A DNA stretch of 64,000 nt from Agromyces sp. ISL-38 (GCF_018613935.1 NZ_JAGGPF010000001.1:186001-250000), one strand, 5' to 3'. Positions 26,110 to 35,542 are shown, counted from the first letter of the stretch. Notes: generated by a model not told the origin, from the sequence alone. Made by a program: numbers and translations.

Positions 26110-26133
26110 TAGCGCGGGTTTGATTCCCGTCAT
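26105..26133 (+). repeat. Attachment remnant A5: degenerate tRNA-Gly 3' core
   Basis: 29 bp matching the A2-A4 core at 28 positions (GCTGATAGCGCGGGTT, then TGATTCCCGTCAT; the sole difference is TTTGATT for TTCGATT). Neither arm is present. It marks the right edge of the accessory region. Confidence 0.65.
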
Positions 26134-26169
26134 GGTACGTTCAGCACCAACCAACGCTGGGGGGCGTAC

Positions 26170-27540
26170 GTGCGAGCAGCGGGCCGGGTGCGACGCATGG
26201 TCGGCACGGTGATCGTCGCGGCCACGATCGCGGCGGTGAGCGCGTGCGCCTCACCCGCGCCGCCGGCGGTACCGCAGTCAACCGGCACGCCGATTCCGGT
26301 GCCAGCGGACAGTGCCGCGGTCGGACTGCCGAAGGACATGTACCTCCACCTCGGCGCTCCGACCGAGTGGTGGTGGAATATCGGAACGCTCCGGGCGGGC
26401 GACCGGGAGTTCGGCTTCGAGATCAACGCGGCCGCGTTCCCGATCAACGGCTGGGCCTTCACCCAGGTGATGCTCACCGATGTGCAGAACGGGAAGCACT
26501 ACCAGGCGACCACCGTCTACCTCCCCCCGAAGTCATGGGACCCGCAACACTGGGCCGAGTCGGACCCGACGAAGGACTGGTTCGCCCGCCTCGGCGACTC
26601 GGCGAGCCAGCTCGGCAGCATCGTCGTCACCGACCCCGGCACCGGGTACACGAGCGCGCCGAAGGTGACGATCCGCGGCGGCGGCGGTACCGGGGCATCC
26701 GCGATCGCCACACTCGGCACCGACGGCGGGGTGGGCGTCGTGCTGGTGAGCGACCCTGGCACGGGCTACACCTCGACGCCCGAGATCCTGATCGGCGGCG
26801 ACGGGACCGGCGCGAAGGCCGTTGCCGCCCCCTCGTACGTCTCGATGTCGGCGCCGGGCGAGGACCCGACGCAGGGGCTGCACATAGAGGCAGTCATGGC
26901 GGACGAGGTGACGCTGACGCCGGTGCAGTTCGACCTGACGGAGACGCAACAGGGCAGCCCGTTCACCGTATGGGGCACCGGTGTGAACTCGACTGATCAC
27001 GCGCTCGATCTGCAGCACAAGAACTACTACTTCTCGCTCACGCACCTGCAGACGACCGGCACGATCACGCTCGACGGAGAGAAGATCCCCGTCACCGGCG
27101 AGACCTGGATGGACCACGAATACGGCGCGTTCGGAGACTCGGCGAACCCGGTCAAATGGAACCTCACCGACCAGCAGCTCGACAACGGCTGGACCCTGCA
27201 GAACTACTTCCTCTCGAAGGCCGGCGAGGATCCTCCCACGGATGTCGCGGTCCCGTCGTTCTCGACAGTGCAGAGCCCCGACGGGCAGATGTACTACGTC
27301 GCGAGCACGATGACGCCGCTCGCGCCGACGTGGACGAGCCAGGTCACGGGGGAGACGTACTACACGGGCGTCCGGGTGCAGATCCCGCTCTTCGACGCGG
27401 ACTTCACCGTGACGGCGCCGGTCGCCGACCAGGAGTTCCCGACGCAGGGCGCACCCGTATACGAGGGCATCGGCTCGGTGGACGGCACGTTCCAGGGCGA
27501 GCCCGTCACGGGCGACGGGTGGATCGAGCAGGCGCACTGA
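26170..27540 (+). CDS. AttH/CrtC-like lipoprotein with two inserted glycine-rich repeats
   Basis: 456 residues from GTG 26170, with a lipobox-like AVSAC leader. The lipocalin-like AttH/hydroxyneurosporene-hydratase fold is indicated by EWWWNIGTLRAGDREFGFEI and, later, GETWMDHEYGAFGD. Between the halves (about residues 155-222) lie two tandem repeats with core DPGTGYTSAP and DPGTGYTSTP, each followed by a GGxGTGA block. The family includes carotenoid-modifying and tissue-attachment proteins; the substrate here is unknown. It is the first gene to the right of the integration scar. Confidence 0.8.
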   Translation: MRAAGRVRRMVGTVIVAATIAAVSACASPAPPAVPQSTGTPIPVPADSAAVGLPKDMYLHLGAPTEWWWNIGTLRAGDREFGFEINAAAFPINGWAFTQVMLTDVQNGKHYQATTVYLPPKSWDPQHWAESDPTKDWFARLGDSASQLGSIVVTDPGTGYTSAPKVTIRGGGGTGASAIATLGTDGGVGVVLVSDPGTGYTSTPEILIGGDGTGAKAVAAPSYVSMSAPGEDPTQGLHIEAVMADEVTLTPVQFDLTETQQGSPFTVWGTGVNSTDHALDLQHKNYYFSLTHLQTTGTITLDGEKIPVTGETWMDHEYGAFGDSANPVKWNLTDQQLDNGWTLQNYFLSKAGEDPPTDVAVPSFSTVQSPDGQMYYVASTMTPLAPTWTSQVTGETYYTGVRVQIPLFDADFTVTAPVADQEFPTQGAPVYEGIGSVDGTFQGEPVTGDGWIEQAH

Positions 27541-27573
27541 GTCGAGCCGGTGCCCACCGTCGAGCGAGGTTGC

Positions 27574-27954
27574 TCAGCGGAGCATCCCGAACCACGGCCC
27601 CCACAGCGCCAGGCCGGACACCGTGAGCCACACCATGATGGCCATCGGTACGAGCGCGACGTAGCCGAGGACGATCGCGGTGATCGACAGGCCGCGCCCC
27701 GCGCCGCTGTGCCGACGGGCCTGCGCGAACCCGAAGTGCCCGAGCGCGATCGCGAGCACGACGACGATCAGCCAGAGCGCGGGCGCGGCAATGAGGATCC
27801 CCTGGATCACCGCGAACACCATCGCGTCGGGAAGGGCCTTGCCGAGCAGGAAGGTCGCGAAACCCGCGATTGCCAGCAGCCCCAGCACGAACGCAGCGAC
27901 CGCAGTGGGGTTGCGCCGTTCGCCGCTCGGCGCGATTCCCACGAGAGTCGTCAT
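27574..27954 (-). CDS. DUF4190-like small membrane protein
   Basis: 126 residues from ATG 27954 (MTTLVGIAPSGERRNPTAVA). Three hydrophobic helices with the linking motif GHFGFAQARRHSGAGRGLSI typical of DUF4190-like proteins. Function unknown. Convergent with the AttH-like gene. Confidence 0.7.
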   Translation of the reverse strand: MTTLVGIAPSGERRNPTAVAAFVLGLLAIAGFATFLLGKALPDAMVFAVIQGILIAAPALWLIVVVLAIALGHFGFAQARRHSGAGRGLSITAIVLGYVALVPMAIMVWLTVSGLALWGPWFGMLR

Positions 27955-28045
27955 GTGGGCACCATAACCGATCGGCGCTGGAACACTGCGATAATCGACC
28001 CACCCGAGTTCACCCGCGCCAGTCGCGGGCGACGACGCTGGAGTC

Positions 28046-30301
28046 GTGATGATCAGAGAGCCGCGAAGCGCGTTCGTCGGTCGCCATCGCGAGTTGGAGG
28101 CTCTCCAGTCGCTCCTCGACGCATCTTCGCTCGTGACCCTCACGGGCGTCGGCGGTGCAGGCAAGACCCGGCTCGCGATGCGCGCGGCGAACCGGTACGC
28201 GGAACACGAGGGCATCGACTGCTGGTTCGTCCCGCTCGAGTCCGTGCAAGATCCGCAACGCGTGCCGCTCGCGGTGGTGCGCGCCCTTCCGCTCGCGGAC
28301 CAATCGGGGCGCGATCCGCTCGAGGTCGTCGTCGCCGCGCTTCGCGACACACCCGCGATCCTGGTCCTCGACAATTGCGAGCAGATCATCGATGCCGCCG
28401 CCTCGTTCACCGACGAACTTCTGCTCGCGCTCCCGAAACTCACCGTGCTCGCGACGAGCCGTCGTCCGCTCGAGCTCGACGGCGAACTCGTCTACGCGGT
28501 GCCGCCGCTGTCGATGGAGGCCGCGTCGGAGGGGCCGTCCGAGGCGGTGTCCCTCCTCGTGGCCCGAGCACGTGCCGCCGACGCCGCCTTCGAGCTCGGT
28601 CCGACCGAGGAGGAGTCCGCCGCCGAGCTGTGCCGATCCCTCGATGGGCTGCCGCTCGCGATCGAACTTGCCGCGACGCGGCTGCGGACCCTCTCGATCG
28701 CGGAGCTCGCGAGCGGTCTCTCCTCCCGGTTCACGCTTCTTCGCAGCGGCTCCCGCAGCGCCGTCGGGCGTCAACGCACCCTGCGGGCGGTGGTCGACTG
28801 GAGCTACGAGCTGTGCTCGCCCGAGCAGCGCGAACTCTGGTGCGCGCTCGCGGTCTTCTCCGGCCCGTTCGACCTCGAGGCCGCTGCGGCGGTCGGGGGC
28901 TACACGATCGAGGACATCGTCGATCCACTCGACGCGCTCGTCGCGCAGTCCGTCGTCGAGGCGGACCATGAGACCGGTCGATTCCGGATGCTCGAGACGA
29001 TCCGCGGGTATGGACGGGAGCGCGCCGAGGAGGAGGGGCGGTCGCCTGTGCTGACCCGACGACACCTCGACCACTTCGCGTCAGTCGCGGCGAGTTCGCG
29101 AGTGGACTGGTACGGCCCGGGGCAGACCGCGGTACTCGCGCGACTGCGCGCCGACCGGGCCGAATTGCAGTCCGCTCTCAGCGTGGCCACCGCGATGGCC
29201 ACCGACACGGCCCTCGCCCTGTTCTCCGATCTCTGCTACCACTGGGCGGTCGGCGGGTTCATCCCCGAGGGTCGCGGCTGGGCGACCCGCGTGCTCGCCC
29301 TGCCGGGAGGGTCCGCCACCCACCGGGTTCCAGCTCTCATCAACGCCGCCTGGCTGTGCCTGCTGCAAGGCGACCTCGACGAAGCCGCGGCGAGACTCGA
29401 CGAGGCGGACAGCCAGAGGCAGGGCGCCTCGTTCTCAACGGACCGGGCCGCCACGATCCGCGTCGAGCTCCACCGCTGGCGCGGCACGCACGCGATGTTC
29501 TCCGGCCGGCCGCGGGATGCCGTCGGCGAGTTCGAAGCGTCGATCCGCGCCGCTCAGGAGTGCGGCCATCCCGAGGAGGCTCTCCTCGCGCAGTTCCAGC
29601 TCACCACGGCGCTGAGCCATCTCCGCGAGCCCGACGCGGCCCGAGCCGGGAGGGACGCGCTCGCCTACGCCGAGTCCGTGGACGAGACTTGGATGCGCGC
29701 GCACGCGCTGTGGTCCCTCAGCCTCGCTGCGTTCGTCGAGCGTGATCTGGATGCCGCGGAGCGCTTCGCGCGGAAGGCCATCGTGACCGATCGCGGTTTC
29801 GATGATCCCGTCGGCGAGTGCCTCATGCTCGAGGTGCTCAGCTGGGTCGGCGCAGAGCGCGGCCTGGCGGATCGGGCCGCGATCCTGCTGGGGGCGACTG
29901 ATGCCCGCTGGCAGCTCATCGGGTCGGCGATCACGGTGCACGGGCCGCAGCTCGCGGCTCATCACGATCGATGCGTCGATGAACTCCGGCGGCGGCTCGG
30001 CCCCCAGCGGTACGACAAGCTCGTCGGTGCCGGCGGACACCTCGACTCCGACGAGGCGGTCGCGTTCGCCCTCGAGCCGAAGGCCACGGTCGCCGGCGGG
30101 CTCAGCGCGCGGGAGCGCGAGGTGGCGATGCGCATCCATCGCGGGATGAGCAACCGCGAGATCGCCGGGGAACTCGTGCTCTCGGTGCGCACCGTCGACA
30201 CTCACGTGCAGCGCATCCTCGGCAAGCTCGGCTTCTCGTCGCGCGCTCAGATCGCGGCCTGGTACGAGGCGACGTTCGCGTCCGCGTCGCCGATTACGTA
30301 G
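28046..30301 (+). CDS. Large ATP-binding LuxR-family transcriptional regulator
   Basis: 751 residues; GTG 28046 or the adjacent ATG 28049. An AAA/NB-ARC-like ATPase comes first (Walker A GVGGAGKT at 34-41, Walker B ILVLDNCEQ near 105-113, ATSRRPLEL), then winged-helix and TPR-like helical repeats, then a C-terminal LuxR HTH (LSAREREVAMRIHRGMSNRE, SVRTVDTHVQRILGKLGFSS). This is the LAL/AfsR-like architecture in which ATP and ligand state control DNA binding. It precedes and may control the hydrolase-dehydrogenase run at 30437-33814. Confidence 0.88.
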   Translation: MMIREPRSAFVGRHRELEALQSLLDASSLVTLTGVGGAGKTRLAMRAANRYAEHEGIDCWFVPLESVQDPQRVPLAVVRALPLADQSGRDPLEVVVAALRDTPAILVLDNCEQIIDAAASFTDELLLALPKLTVLATSRRPLELDGELVYAVPPLSMEAASEGPSEAVSLLVARARAADAAFELGPTEEESAAELCRSLDGLPLAIELAATRLRTLSIAELASGLSSRFTLLRSGSRSAVGRQRTLRAVVDWSYELCSPEQRELWCALAVFSGPFDLEAAAAVGGYTIEDIVDPLDALVAQSVVEADHETGRFRMLETIRGYGRERAEEEGRSPVLTRRHLDHFASVAASSRVDWYGPGQTAVLARLRADRAELQSALSVATAMATDTALALFSDLCYHWAVGGFIPEGRGWATRVLALPGGSATHRVPALINAAWLCLLQGDLDEAAARLDEADSQRQGASFSTDRAATIRVELHRWRGTHAMFSGRPRDAVGEFEASIRAAQECGHPEEALLAQFQLTTALSHLREPDAARAGRDALAYAESVDETWMRAHALWSLSLAAFVERDLDAAERFARKAIVTDRGFDDPVGECLMLEVLSWVGAERGLADRAAILLGATDARWQLIGSAITVHGPQLAAHHDRCVDELRRRLGPQRYDKLVGAGGHLDSDEAVAFALEPKATVAGGLSAREREVAMRIHRGMSNREIAGELVLSVRTVDTHVQRILGKLGFSSRAQIAAWYEATFASASPIT

Positions 30302-30436
30302 TCCTACGGATACCGCAGCCCGGCGCGCGGCGGCACGCTGGGGGAACGACACCGACGTCGATCCAGCAGATGCGCAACGTCGGGCATCGCGAGAGCGAAC
30401 CCGTGCGCATCCCGTCCGAAAAGGCATGGAATCCCG

Positions 30437-31156
30437 ATGACTGCGCAACTCCGCCCCCGAATCATCCTCGTCCACGGCGCCTGGGTGGGCCCGTGGGAAT
30501 TCGGCCCACTCGAGCAGATCCTGCGCGAGCGCGGCTGGGAGGTCGACGCGCTCGATCTTCCCTCGACCGGCAGTACCGAGAGCATGCTCCAGGATGCCGC
30601 GGCGATCACCGCCGCGATCGATCGCGCCGACGGGCCGGTCGTGCTCGTCGGGCACTCCTACGGTGGCGTGCCCGTGACGGAGGCGGGCGATCACCCCGCG
30701 GTCGAGCGCGTCGTGTACGTCGCGGCGTTCGCGCTCGACGCCGGTGAGAGCGTCATTGCCTCGGTGGGCGGCTCCCTCCCCGAGGCGTGGGGCATCGCCG
30801 ACGGTCAGGTGACGATGGGCCGCAGCCGAGACGAGCGCGTGGACCTGATCGCCGCGGACATGCCCCCCGGAGTTCCGCGCGAGGCATCCGAGCAGCTCGC
30901 CGATCTGTTCCGGCCGCAGTCGCTGGCCTCGTTCGGCGACGAGGTCTCACGCGTCGCGTGGCGGGTGAAGCCTGCGACCTACATCCTCACCGAGAACGAC
31001 GGCGTCGTCGCGCCGGCATTCCAGGAGTCGCTCGCCGTGCGCAGCGGCGCCGAGATCGTGCGCATCCCTCACGGTCACGCGCCGTTCCAGGAGGACCCCG
31101 CCGGCTTCGCGGACCTGCTCGAGCGCGTCGCAGCTCTCTCCTCCGTCGCGAGCTGA
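30437..31156 (+). CDS. Alpha/beta-hydrolase (esterase-like)
   Basis: 239 residues. Oxyanion motif VHGAWVGPW, nucleophile elbow GHSYGG (Ser74), a later TENDGVVAP region likely carrying the acid, and His in PHGHAPF. It resembles the salicylate-esterase/hydroxynitrile-lyase-like group found in actinobacteria. The substrate is unknown. Upstream of an aldehyde and an alcohol dehydrogenase on the same strand. Confidence 0.82.
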   Translation: MTAQLRPRIILVHGAWVGPWEFGPLEQILRERGWEVDALDLPSTGSTESMLQDAAAITAAIDRADGPVVLVGHSYGGVPVTEAGDHPAVERVVYVAAFALDAGESVIASVGGSLPEAWGIADGQVTMGRSRDERVDLIAADMPPGVPREASEQLADLFRPQSLASFGDEVSRVAWRVKPATYILTENDGVVAPAFQESLAVRSGAEIVRIPHGHAPFQEDPAGFADLLERVAALSSVAS

Positions 31157-31223
31157 ACGCGCCACTCAGACAACCGAGCACCAGACCCATTACCGCATCC
31201 ACCACTCAGAGAAGAGCAGGACG

Positions 31224-32717
31224 ATGACCCTGACTGAAACCCCGACCCCCGCATCCACCACCGCTCCCCCGCCCGGACGACTGTTCATCGGCGGGCACTG
31301 GCGGGACGCCTCGGACGGCGGCCGCATGGACGTGATCGCCCCCGCGACCGGGAAGAAGCTCACCGAGGTGGCGAAGGCGACGACCGCCGATGTCGATGCC
31401 GCGGTCGCGGCCGCGCGCGCCGCGTTCGACTCGGGAGTGTGGTCGGGGTTGTCCAGTCGCGAACGGGCGCGCATCCTGCAGCGCGCCTACACGCTCATGC
31501 GCGAGCGCTCCGAGGAGCTCGCCCAGGCGGAGAGCTCGAACGTCGGCAAGCCGATCACCTTCGCCCGGGTCGTCGACGTCAACAACGCCGCTGAACTGTA
31601 CGAGTACTACGCGAGCCTCGGGCACCACCTCGACGGCTCGGTGCGCGAGATCACCGGCCACGCCCACGTCTATGTCAAGAAGGAGCCGATCGGCGTCGTC
31701 GCGGCGATCACACCGTTCAACTTCCCGCTCATCCTGTCGAGCACGAAGATCGCCCCCGCGCTCATCGCCGGCAACACGATCGTGCACAAGCCGGCGAGCG
31801 GTACCCCGCTGAGTGCGCTGCTGATGGCGCAGATCCTGCAGGAGGCCGGCGTGCCCGACGGCGTCTTCAACGTCGTGACGGGCTCGGGCGGCGCGATCGG
31901 CGATCACCTCGTCGCGCATCCGGGCGTCGACAAGGTCGCCTTCACCGGGTCGACTGAGATCGGCGCGCACGCGGCGCAGCTCGCGGGCAGCACTCTCAAG
32001 CCGTTCACCGCAGAGCTCGGCGGCAACGCCGCCAACATCCTCTTCGCGGATGCGGACCTGAACACGGCGATGCACACCGTCATCGCCGCCTTCGTCTTCA
32101 ACACCGGGCAGTTCTGCATGGCGGGACCCCGGCTCCTGGTCGAACGTCCGATCTACGACGTCGTGCTCGGCATCCTCGCCGAGGCGGTGCCGCACGTGCC
32201 CTTCGGCGACATCACGAATCCCGAGACGGTGATCGGGCCGCTCGCGAGCGCGACCCAGCTCGAGAAGGTCTCGGCGATGGTCGACCGTGCGAAGGCGGCC
32301 GGCGCCCGGGTGATCACGGGAGGCGAGAGGGCCGAGCTCGACGGTTTCTACTACCGCCCGACGGTGCTCGCGGATCTCGGTGCCGACGCCGAGGCCGTGT
32401 CGGAGGAGGTATTCGGCCCGGTGCTCACCGTGCAGCCCTTCGACACCGAAGAGGAGGCGATCCACCTCGTCAACTCCACGCGCTACGGGCTCGCGAGCGG
32501 CATCCAGACCTCGGATCTGGCGAAGGCGCACCGCGTCGCCGCGCGGCTCGAAGCGGGGATCACCTGGGTGAACGGCTGGGCCCTGCTCGACCCCGCCACT
32601 CCGTTCGGCGGGGTCAAGGCCTCGGGCTGGGGTCGCGAGGGCGGACCAGAGGCGATGGCGTCGTATCAGCGCTCGCACTCGATGGTGTTCAACCTCGAGC
32701 AGGGGACCGCCCAGTGA
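31224..32717 (+). CDS. NAD(P)-dependent aldehyde dehydrogenase
   Basis: 497 residues, normal length. Catalytic residues: Cys298 in NTGQFCMAG and Glu264 in TAELGG; cofactor motif FTGSTEIG. A Pro/Thr-rich N-terminal extension precedes the fold. It oxidises an aldehyde to an acid. The last four bases overlap the alcohol dehydrogenase start (GTGA), so the two are coupled and could form an alcohol-to-aldehyde-to-acid route. Confidence 0.92.
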   Translation: MTLTETPTPASTTAPPPGRLFIGGHWRDASDGGRMDVIAPATGKKLTEVAKATTADVDAAVAAARAAFDSGVWSGLSSRERARILQRAYTLMRERSEELAQAESSNVGKPITFARVVDVNNAAELYEYYASLGHHLDGSVREITGHAHVYVKKEPIGVVAAITPFNFPLILSSTKIAPALIAGNTIVHKPASGTPLSALLMAQILQEAGVPDGVFNVVTGSGGAIGDHLVAHPGVDKVAFTGSTEIGAHAAQLAGSTLKPFTAELGGNAANILFADADLNTAMHTVIAAFVFNTGQFCMAGPRLLVERPIYDVVLGILAEAVPHVPFGDITNPETVIGPLASATQLEKVSAMVDRAKAAGARVITGGERAELDGFYYRPTVLADLGADAEAVSEEVFGPVLTVQPFDTEEEAIHLVNSTRYGLASGIQTSDLAKAHRVAARLEAGITWVNGWALLDPATPFGGVKASGWGREGGPEAMASYQRSHSMVFNLEQGTAQ

Positions 32718-33814
32718 CGGCGGGACGCGCCGCCGTCCTCGAGGCGCCGGGCGAACTGCTGGTCAGTGACGTCGAGTTCGCCGACCCCGGCCCCGGGGAG
32801 GTGCTCGTCAAGCTCGTGGCCTCGGGCCTGTGCCACACCGACCTCGGCGTGATCGCCGGTGGCATCCCCTTCCCCTCGCCCGGGATCATCGGGCACGAGG
32901 GCGCCGGCATCGTCGACCGTGTCGGCGAGGGCGTGACCGGCCTCGCCGTCGGCGACAAGGTGCTGCTGAGCTTCACCTCGTGTGGATCGTGCGAGGCATG
33001 CGACTCGGCGCACCCGGCCTACTGCGAGACCTGGCTGCCGCGGAACCTCCTGGGGATGCTCCGTCCGGAGGGCTCTGCGGATGTCACGCGCAACGGCGCC
33101 CCCGTCGCGAGCCACTTCTTCGGCCAGTCGTCGTTCGGCCAGTACGCGATCGCCGACGAGCGCTCGGCCGTGAAGGTCGATGCGGGGGCGGATCTCACGG
33201 TGCTCGCCCCGCTCGGGTGCGGGGTGCTCACCGGTTTCGGATCGATGTGGAACGTGCTCGATCCCGGGGAGGGTGACATCGTCGCGGTCTACGGGGCCGG
33301 CGCCGTCGGGCTGTCAGCGGTCATCGCGGCGGCGCAGGGGAATCCGTCCCAGCTGATCGCGATCGATCTCGTGGATGAGCGGTTGCGGCTCGCGGAGGAG
33401 TTCGGCGCGACGGCGACGATCAACGCCGGCACCGAGGACGTCGGCGCGCGGCTCGCCGAGCTGACCGGGGGTCGCGGCGTCAGCCTGAGCTTCGACACCA
33501 CGGGCAGCCCGAGGGTCGCGCGCGGAGCCCTCGATGCCGCATCGGTGCGCGGCACGGTGCTCGTGTGCGGCGCCCCGCCTCCCGGGACCGAGATCCCCGT
33601 CGACATCCAGGGAATCCTGTCAGGGAAGGTGCTGCGCGGGGTCACGATGGGCGACACGGACCCGGCGACGCTCATCCCGCTCCTGATCGCGATGCACGCC
33701 GAGGGGAAGCTGCCGCTCGAGAGGCTCGAGAAGCGCTACCCGCTCGACGAGATCGGTCGCGCGGCGGACGACATGCACCACGGCGTCACCGTCAAGCCCG
33801 TGATCGTGTTCTGA
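32714..33814 (+). CDS. Zinc-dependent alcohol dehydrogenase (class III-like)
   Basis: 366 residues from GTG 32714. Catalytic zinc site GLCHTD and GHEGAG. The structural-zinc lobe keeps SCGSCEACDSAHPAYC. Rossmann motif GAGAVG. The long catalytic-domain insertion and the NNG-like region put it in the aryl/benzyl-alcohol dehydrogenase-like branch. It couples with the aldehyde dehydrogenase immediately upstream; a terminator follows. Confidence 0.92.
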   Translation: MTAGRAAVLEAPGELLVSDVEFADPGPGEVLVKLVASGLCHTDLGVIAGGIPFPSPGIIGHEGAGIVDRVGEGVTGLAVGDKVLLSFTSCGSCEACDSAHPAYCETWLPRNLLGMLRPEGSADVTRNGAPVASHFFGQSSFGQYAIADERSAVKVDAGADLTVLAPLGCGVLTGFGSMWNVLDPGEGDIVAVYGAGAVGLSAVIAAAQGNPSQLIAIDLVDERLRLAEEFGATATINAGTEDVGARLAELTGGRGVSLSFDTTGSPRVARGALDAASVRGTVLVCGAPPPGTEIPVDIQGILSGKVLRGVTMGDTDPATLIPLLIAMHAEGKLPLERLEKRYPLDEIGRAADDMHHGVTVKPVIVF

Positions 33815-33930
33815 GCGCCCGCACGCGGAGATCCTCGACCCGGGGGTCCGCGCCGGGCGATCAGCGTGGCACCCTCTACGGTGCACACCGCGAAATTCCA
33901 GTTCAGGAAGTAGCGAACCGCCCCTGACGT

Positions 33931-33960
33931 GAGGGTCCCGGCCGAACGGCCGGGGCCCTC
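33931..33960 (+). terminator. Hairpin terminator after the alcohol dehydrogenase gene
   Basis: GAGGGTCCCGGCC pairs with GGCCGGGGCCCTC around a GAAC loop, with one mismatch. Confidence 0.65.
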
Positions 33961-34059
33961 ACCGCGTCGGGGGGCACCAGACTCGCCACCGACGTAATCC
34001 GGGACGGTCGGACGAGACCTCTTGCGCTGAGGGGCCGAGATGTGAGACCTTCGGCAACG

Positions 34060-34075
34060 ATGTTGACGTCAACAT
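34060..34075. promoter_or_regulatory. Perfect 16-bp palindrome upstream of GH5 gene
   Basis: ATGTTGACGTCAACAT, 44 bp before the start codon. It has the look of a LacI-family operator with a central ACGT, but differs from the boxes at 40072-40152, so a different regulator is likely. Confidence 0.65.
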
Positions 34076-34119
34076 CCCGAGATCGCGGCGCATCGACGCT
34101 CCGCGAAGATTGGAGACCG

Positions 34120-35526
34120 ATGAGAAACCCAATGGGCATCGTCCTCGCCGCGGCCCTGCTCACGGCGGTGGCCGCCCCACTCCCGGCAGTCGCAGCTCCC
34201 TCGACCGGCCCTACCGGTACGAGTGAGTTCCGCGGGGTCAACTGGGCCGATCCGCGCGACAACTATGCCGATGACGAGGTCGTGCCCTCCGGTCTGGACA
34301 CCGACGACGACTACCGAACCACTTACGCAAAGGCGTCGGACATCGTCCAGGAGTTCCGTCGCGAGGTGGGCGCCAACACCGTGCGGCTTCCCATCAATCC
34401 GTCGAGCGTCGGCACCGACTGGTGGGAGTCCTACCAGGGCGCCATCGACGCTGCCACCCGCCACGGCTTCAAGGTCATCCTCAGCTATTGGGAGGGCGAC
34501 AACGCCAAGGACGGCCGGGCCGACGACCCGGCTGCGTTCGACGCAATGTGGGACACGGTGGTCACGGAGTACGGCAAGAACCCCCTGGTGTACTTCGAGC
34601 CGATGAACGAACCGTTCGGCTACACCCTCGACGAGTGGGTCTCTCTCACTTCGGGCTGGCTCGACGACCATAGTGACGTCCCGCGCAAGCGCGTGATCAT
34701 CTCGGGCACCGGCTACAACGACGATGTCACCGGCGTCGGCGCGGCCGAAGAGCTCGAGGGCACGCTGCTCTCGCTGCACTTCTACGGGTTCTGGGCCAAC
34801 CACACCACCGAGGACGAGTGGAAGCAGAACCTGCTGCCCCGAATCGGCGAGTATGGGTGGCGCACCGTCGTCTCCGAGGCGGGCTCACCCATGACGACCG
34901 GACTCAACTACGGCAACCACGATGGCGACGTCTACACGTCGTATCTCGGCGCCCTCACCGAGGTGGCCCGCGACCAGGGCATCGGCCTCGTCTACTGGCC
35001 GGGCCTGCGCACGAACGACGCCTACACGCTCACGACCCTGAGCGCCGATGGCGAGCTCGAGGTGACCAACGAGTCGGGCCTCGCGCAGATCCAGTGGGGC
35101 TGGGGCCTCCTCGACGAGGAGCAGCTCAACGACCTGCCCCCCGCCCCTCCCGGCGAGCCGCTCGTGAGCGTGAAGCACGGCGTGTGCGTCGACGTTCCCG
35201 GATTCTCGACCACGGCCGGTACCACCCTCGGACTCTGGTACTGCAACGGCGGCGGGAACCAGTCGTTCGACTGGACGGCCGAGCACGAGCTCTCCGTCTA
35301 CGGCGACATGTGCATCGCGCCGGTCGGCGGGGTGGTTGCTGGCAGCAAGCTCATGATCACCGACTGCACCGGCACGCCCGAACAGCAGTGGGAGCTCAAC
35401 GCCGACCTCACGATCAGCAGCACCGCGGATGCCGGCCTGTGCCTCGCCACTCCGGAGAACGAGTGGGGCGTGGCGCTCGCACCGTGCGACGCGACCACCA
35501 CCACCCAGCAGTGGACTCGCGGATAG
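34120..35526 (+). CDS. Secreted GH5 glycanase with C-terminal ricin-B-type lectin domain
   Basis: 468 residues from ATG 34120, with TTGGAGA upstream. Signal peptide about 1-26 (cleavage near AVAAPS). GH5 catalytic domain: GVNWAD, NTVRLPIN, acid/base Glu164 in EPMNEPFG, HFYGFW, nucleophile Glu253 in VVSEAGSP. A ricin-B-like carbohydrate-binding domain covers about residues 345-468 (CVDVPGFSTTAGTTLGLWYC, then QSFDW and QQWTRG motifs). It likely cuts a plant or microbial beta-glycan outside the cell, feeding the importer at 36870-39988. The exact glycan is not determinable. Confidence 0.88.
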   Translation: MRNPMGIVLAAALLTAVAAPLPAVAAPSTGPTGTSEFRGVNWADPRDNYADDEVVPSGLDTDDDYRTTYAKASDIVQEFRREVGANTVRLPINPSSVGTDWWESYQGAIDAATRHGFKVILSYWEGDNAKDGRADDPAAFDAMWDTVVTEYGKNPLVYFEPMNEPFGYTLDEWVSLTSGWLDDHSDVPRKRVIISGTGYNDDVTGVGAAEELEGTLLSLHFYGFWANHTTEDEWKQNLLPRIGEYGWRTVVSEAGSPMTTGLNYGNHDGDVYTSYLGALTEVARDQGIGLVYWPGLRTNDAYTLTTLSADGELEVTNESGLAQIQWGWGLLDEEQLNDLPPAPPGEPLVSVKHGVCVDVPGFSTTAGTTLGLWYCNGGGNQSFDWTAEHELSVYGDMCIAPVGGVVAGSKLMITDCTGTPEQQWELNADLTISSTADAGLCLATPENEWGVALAPCDATTTTQQWTRG

Positions 35527-35542
35527 CGGTCGGCCGATCCTG

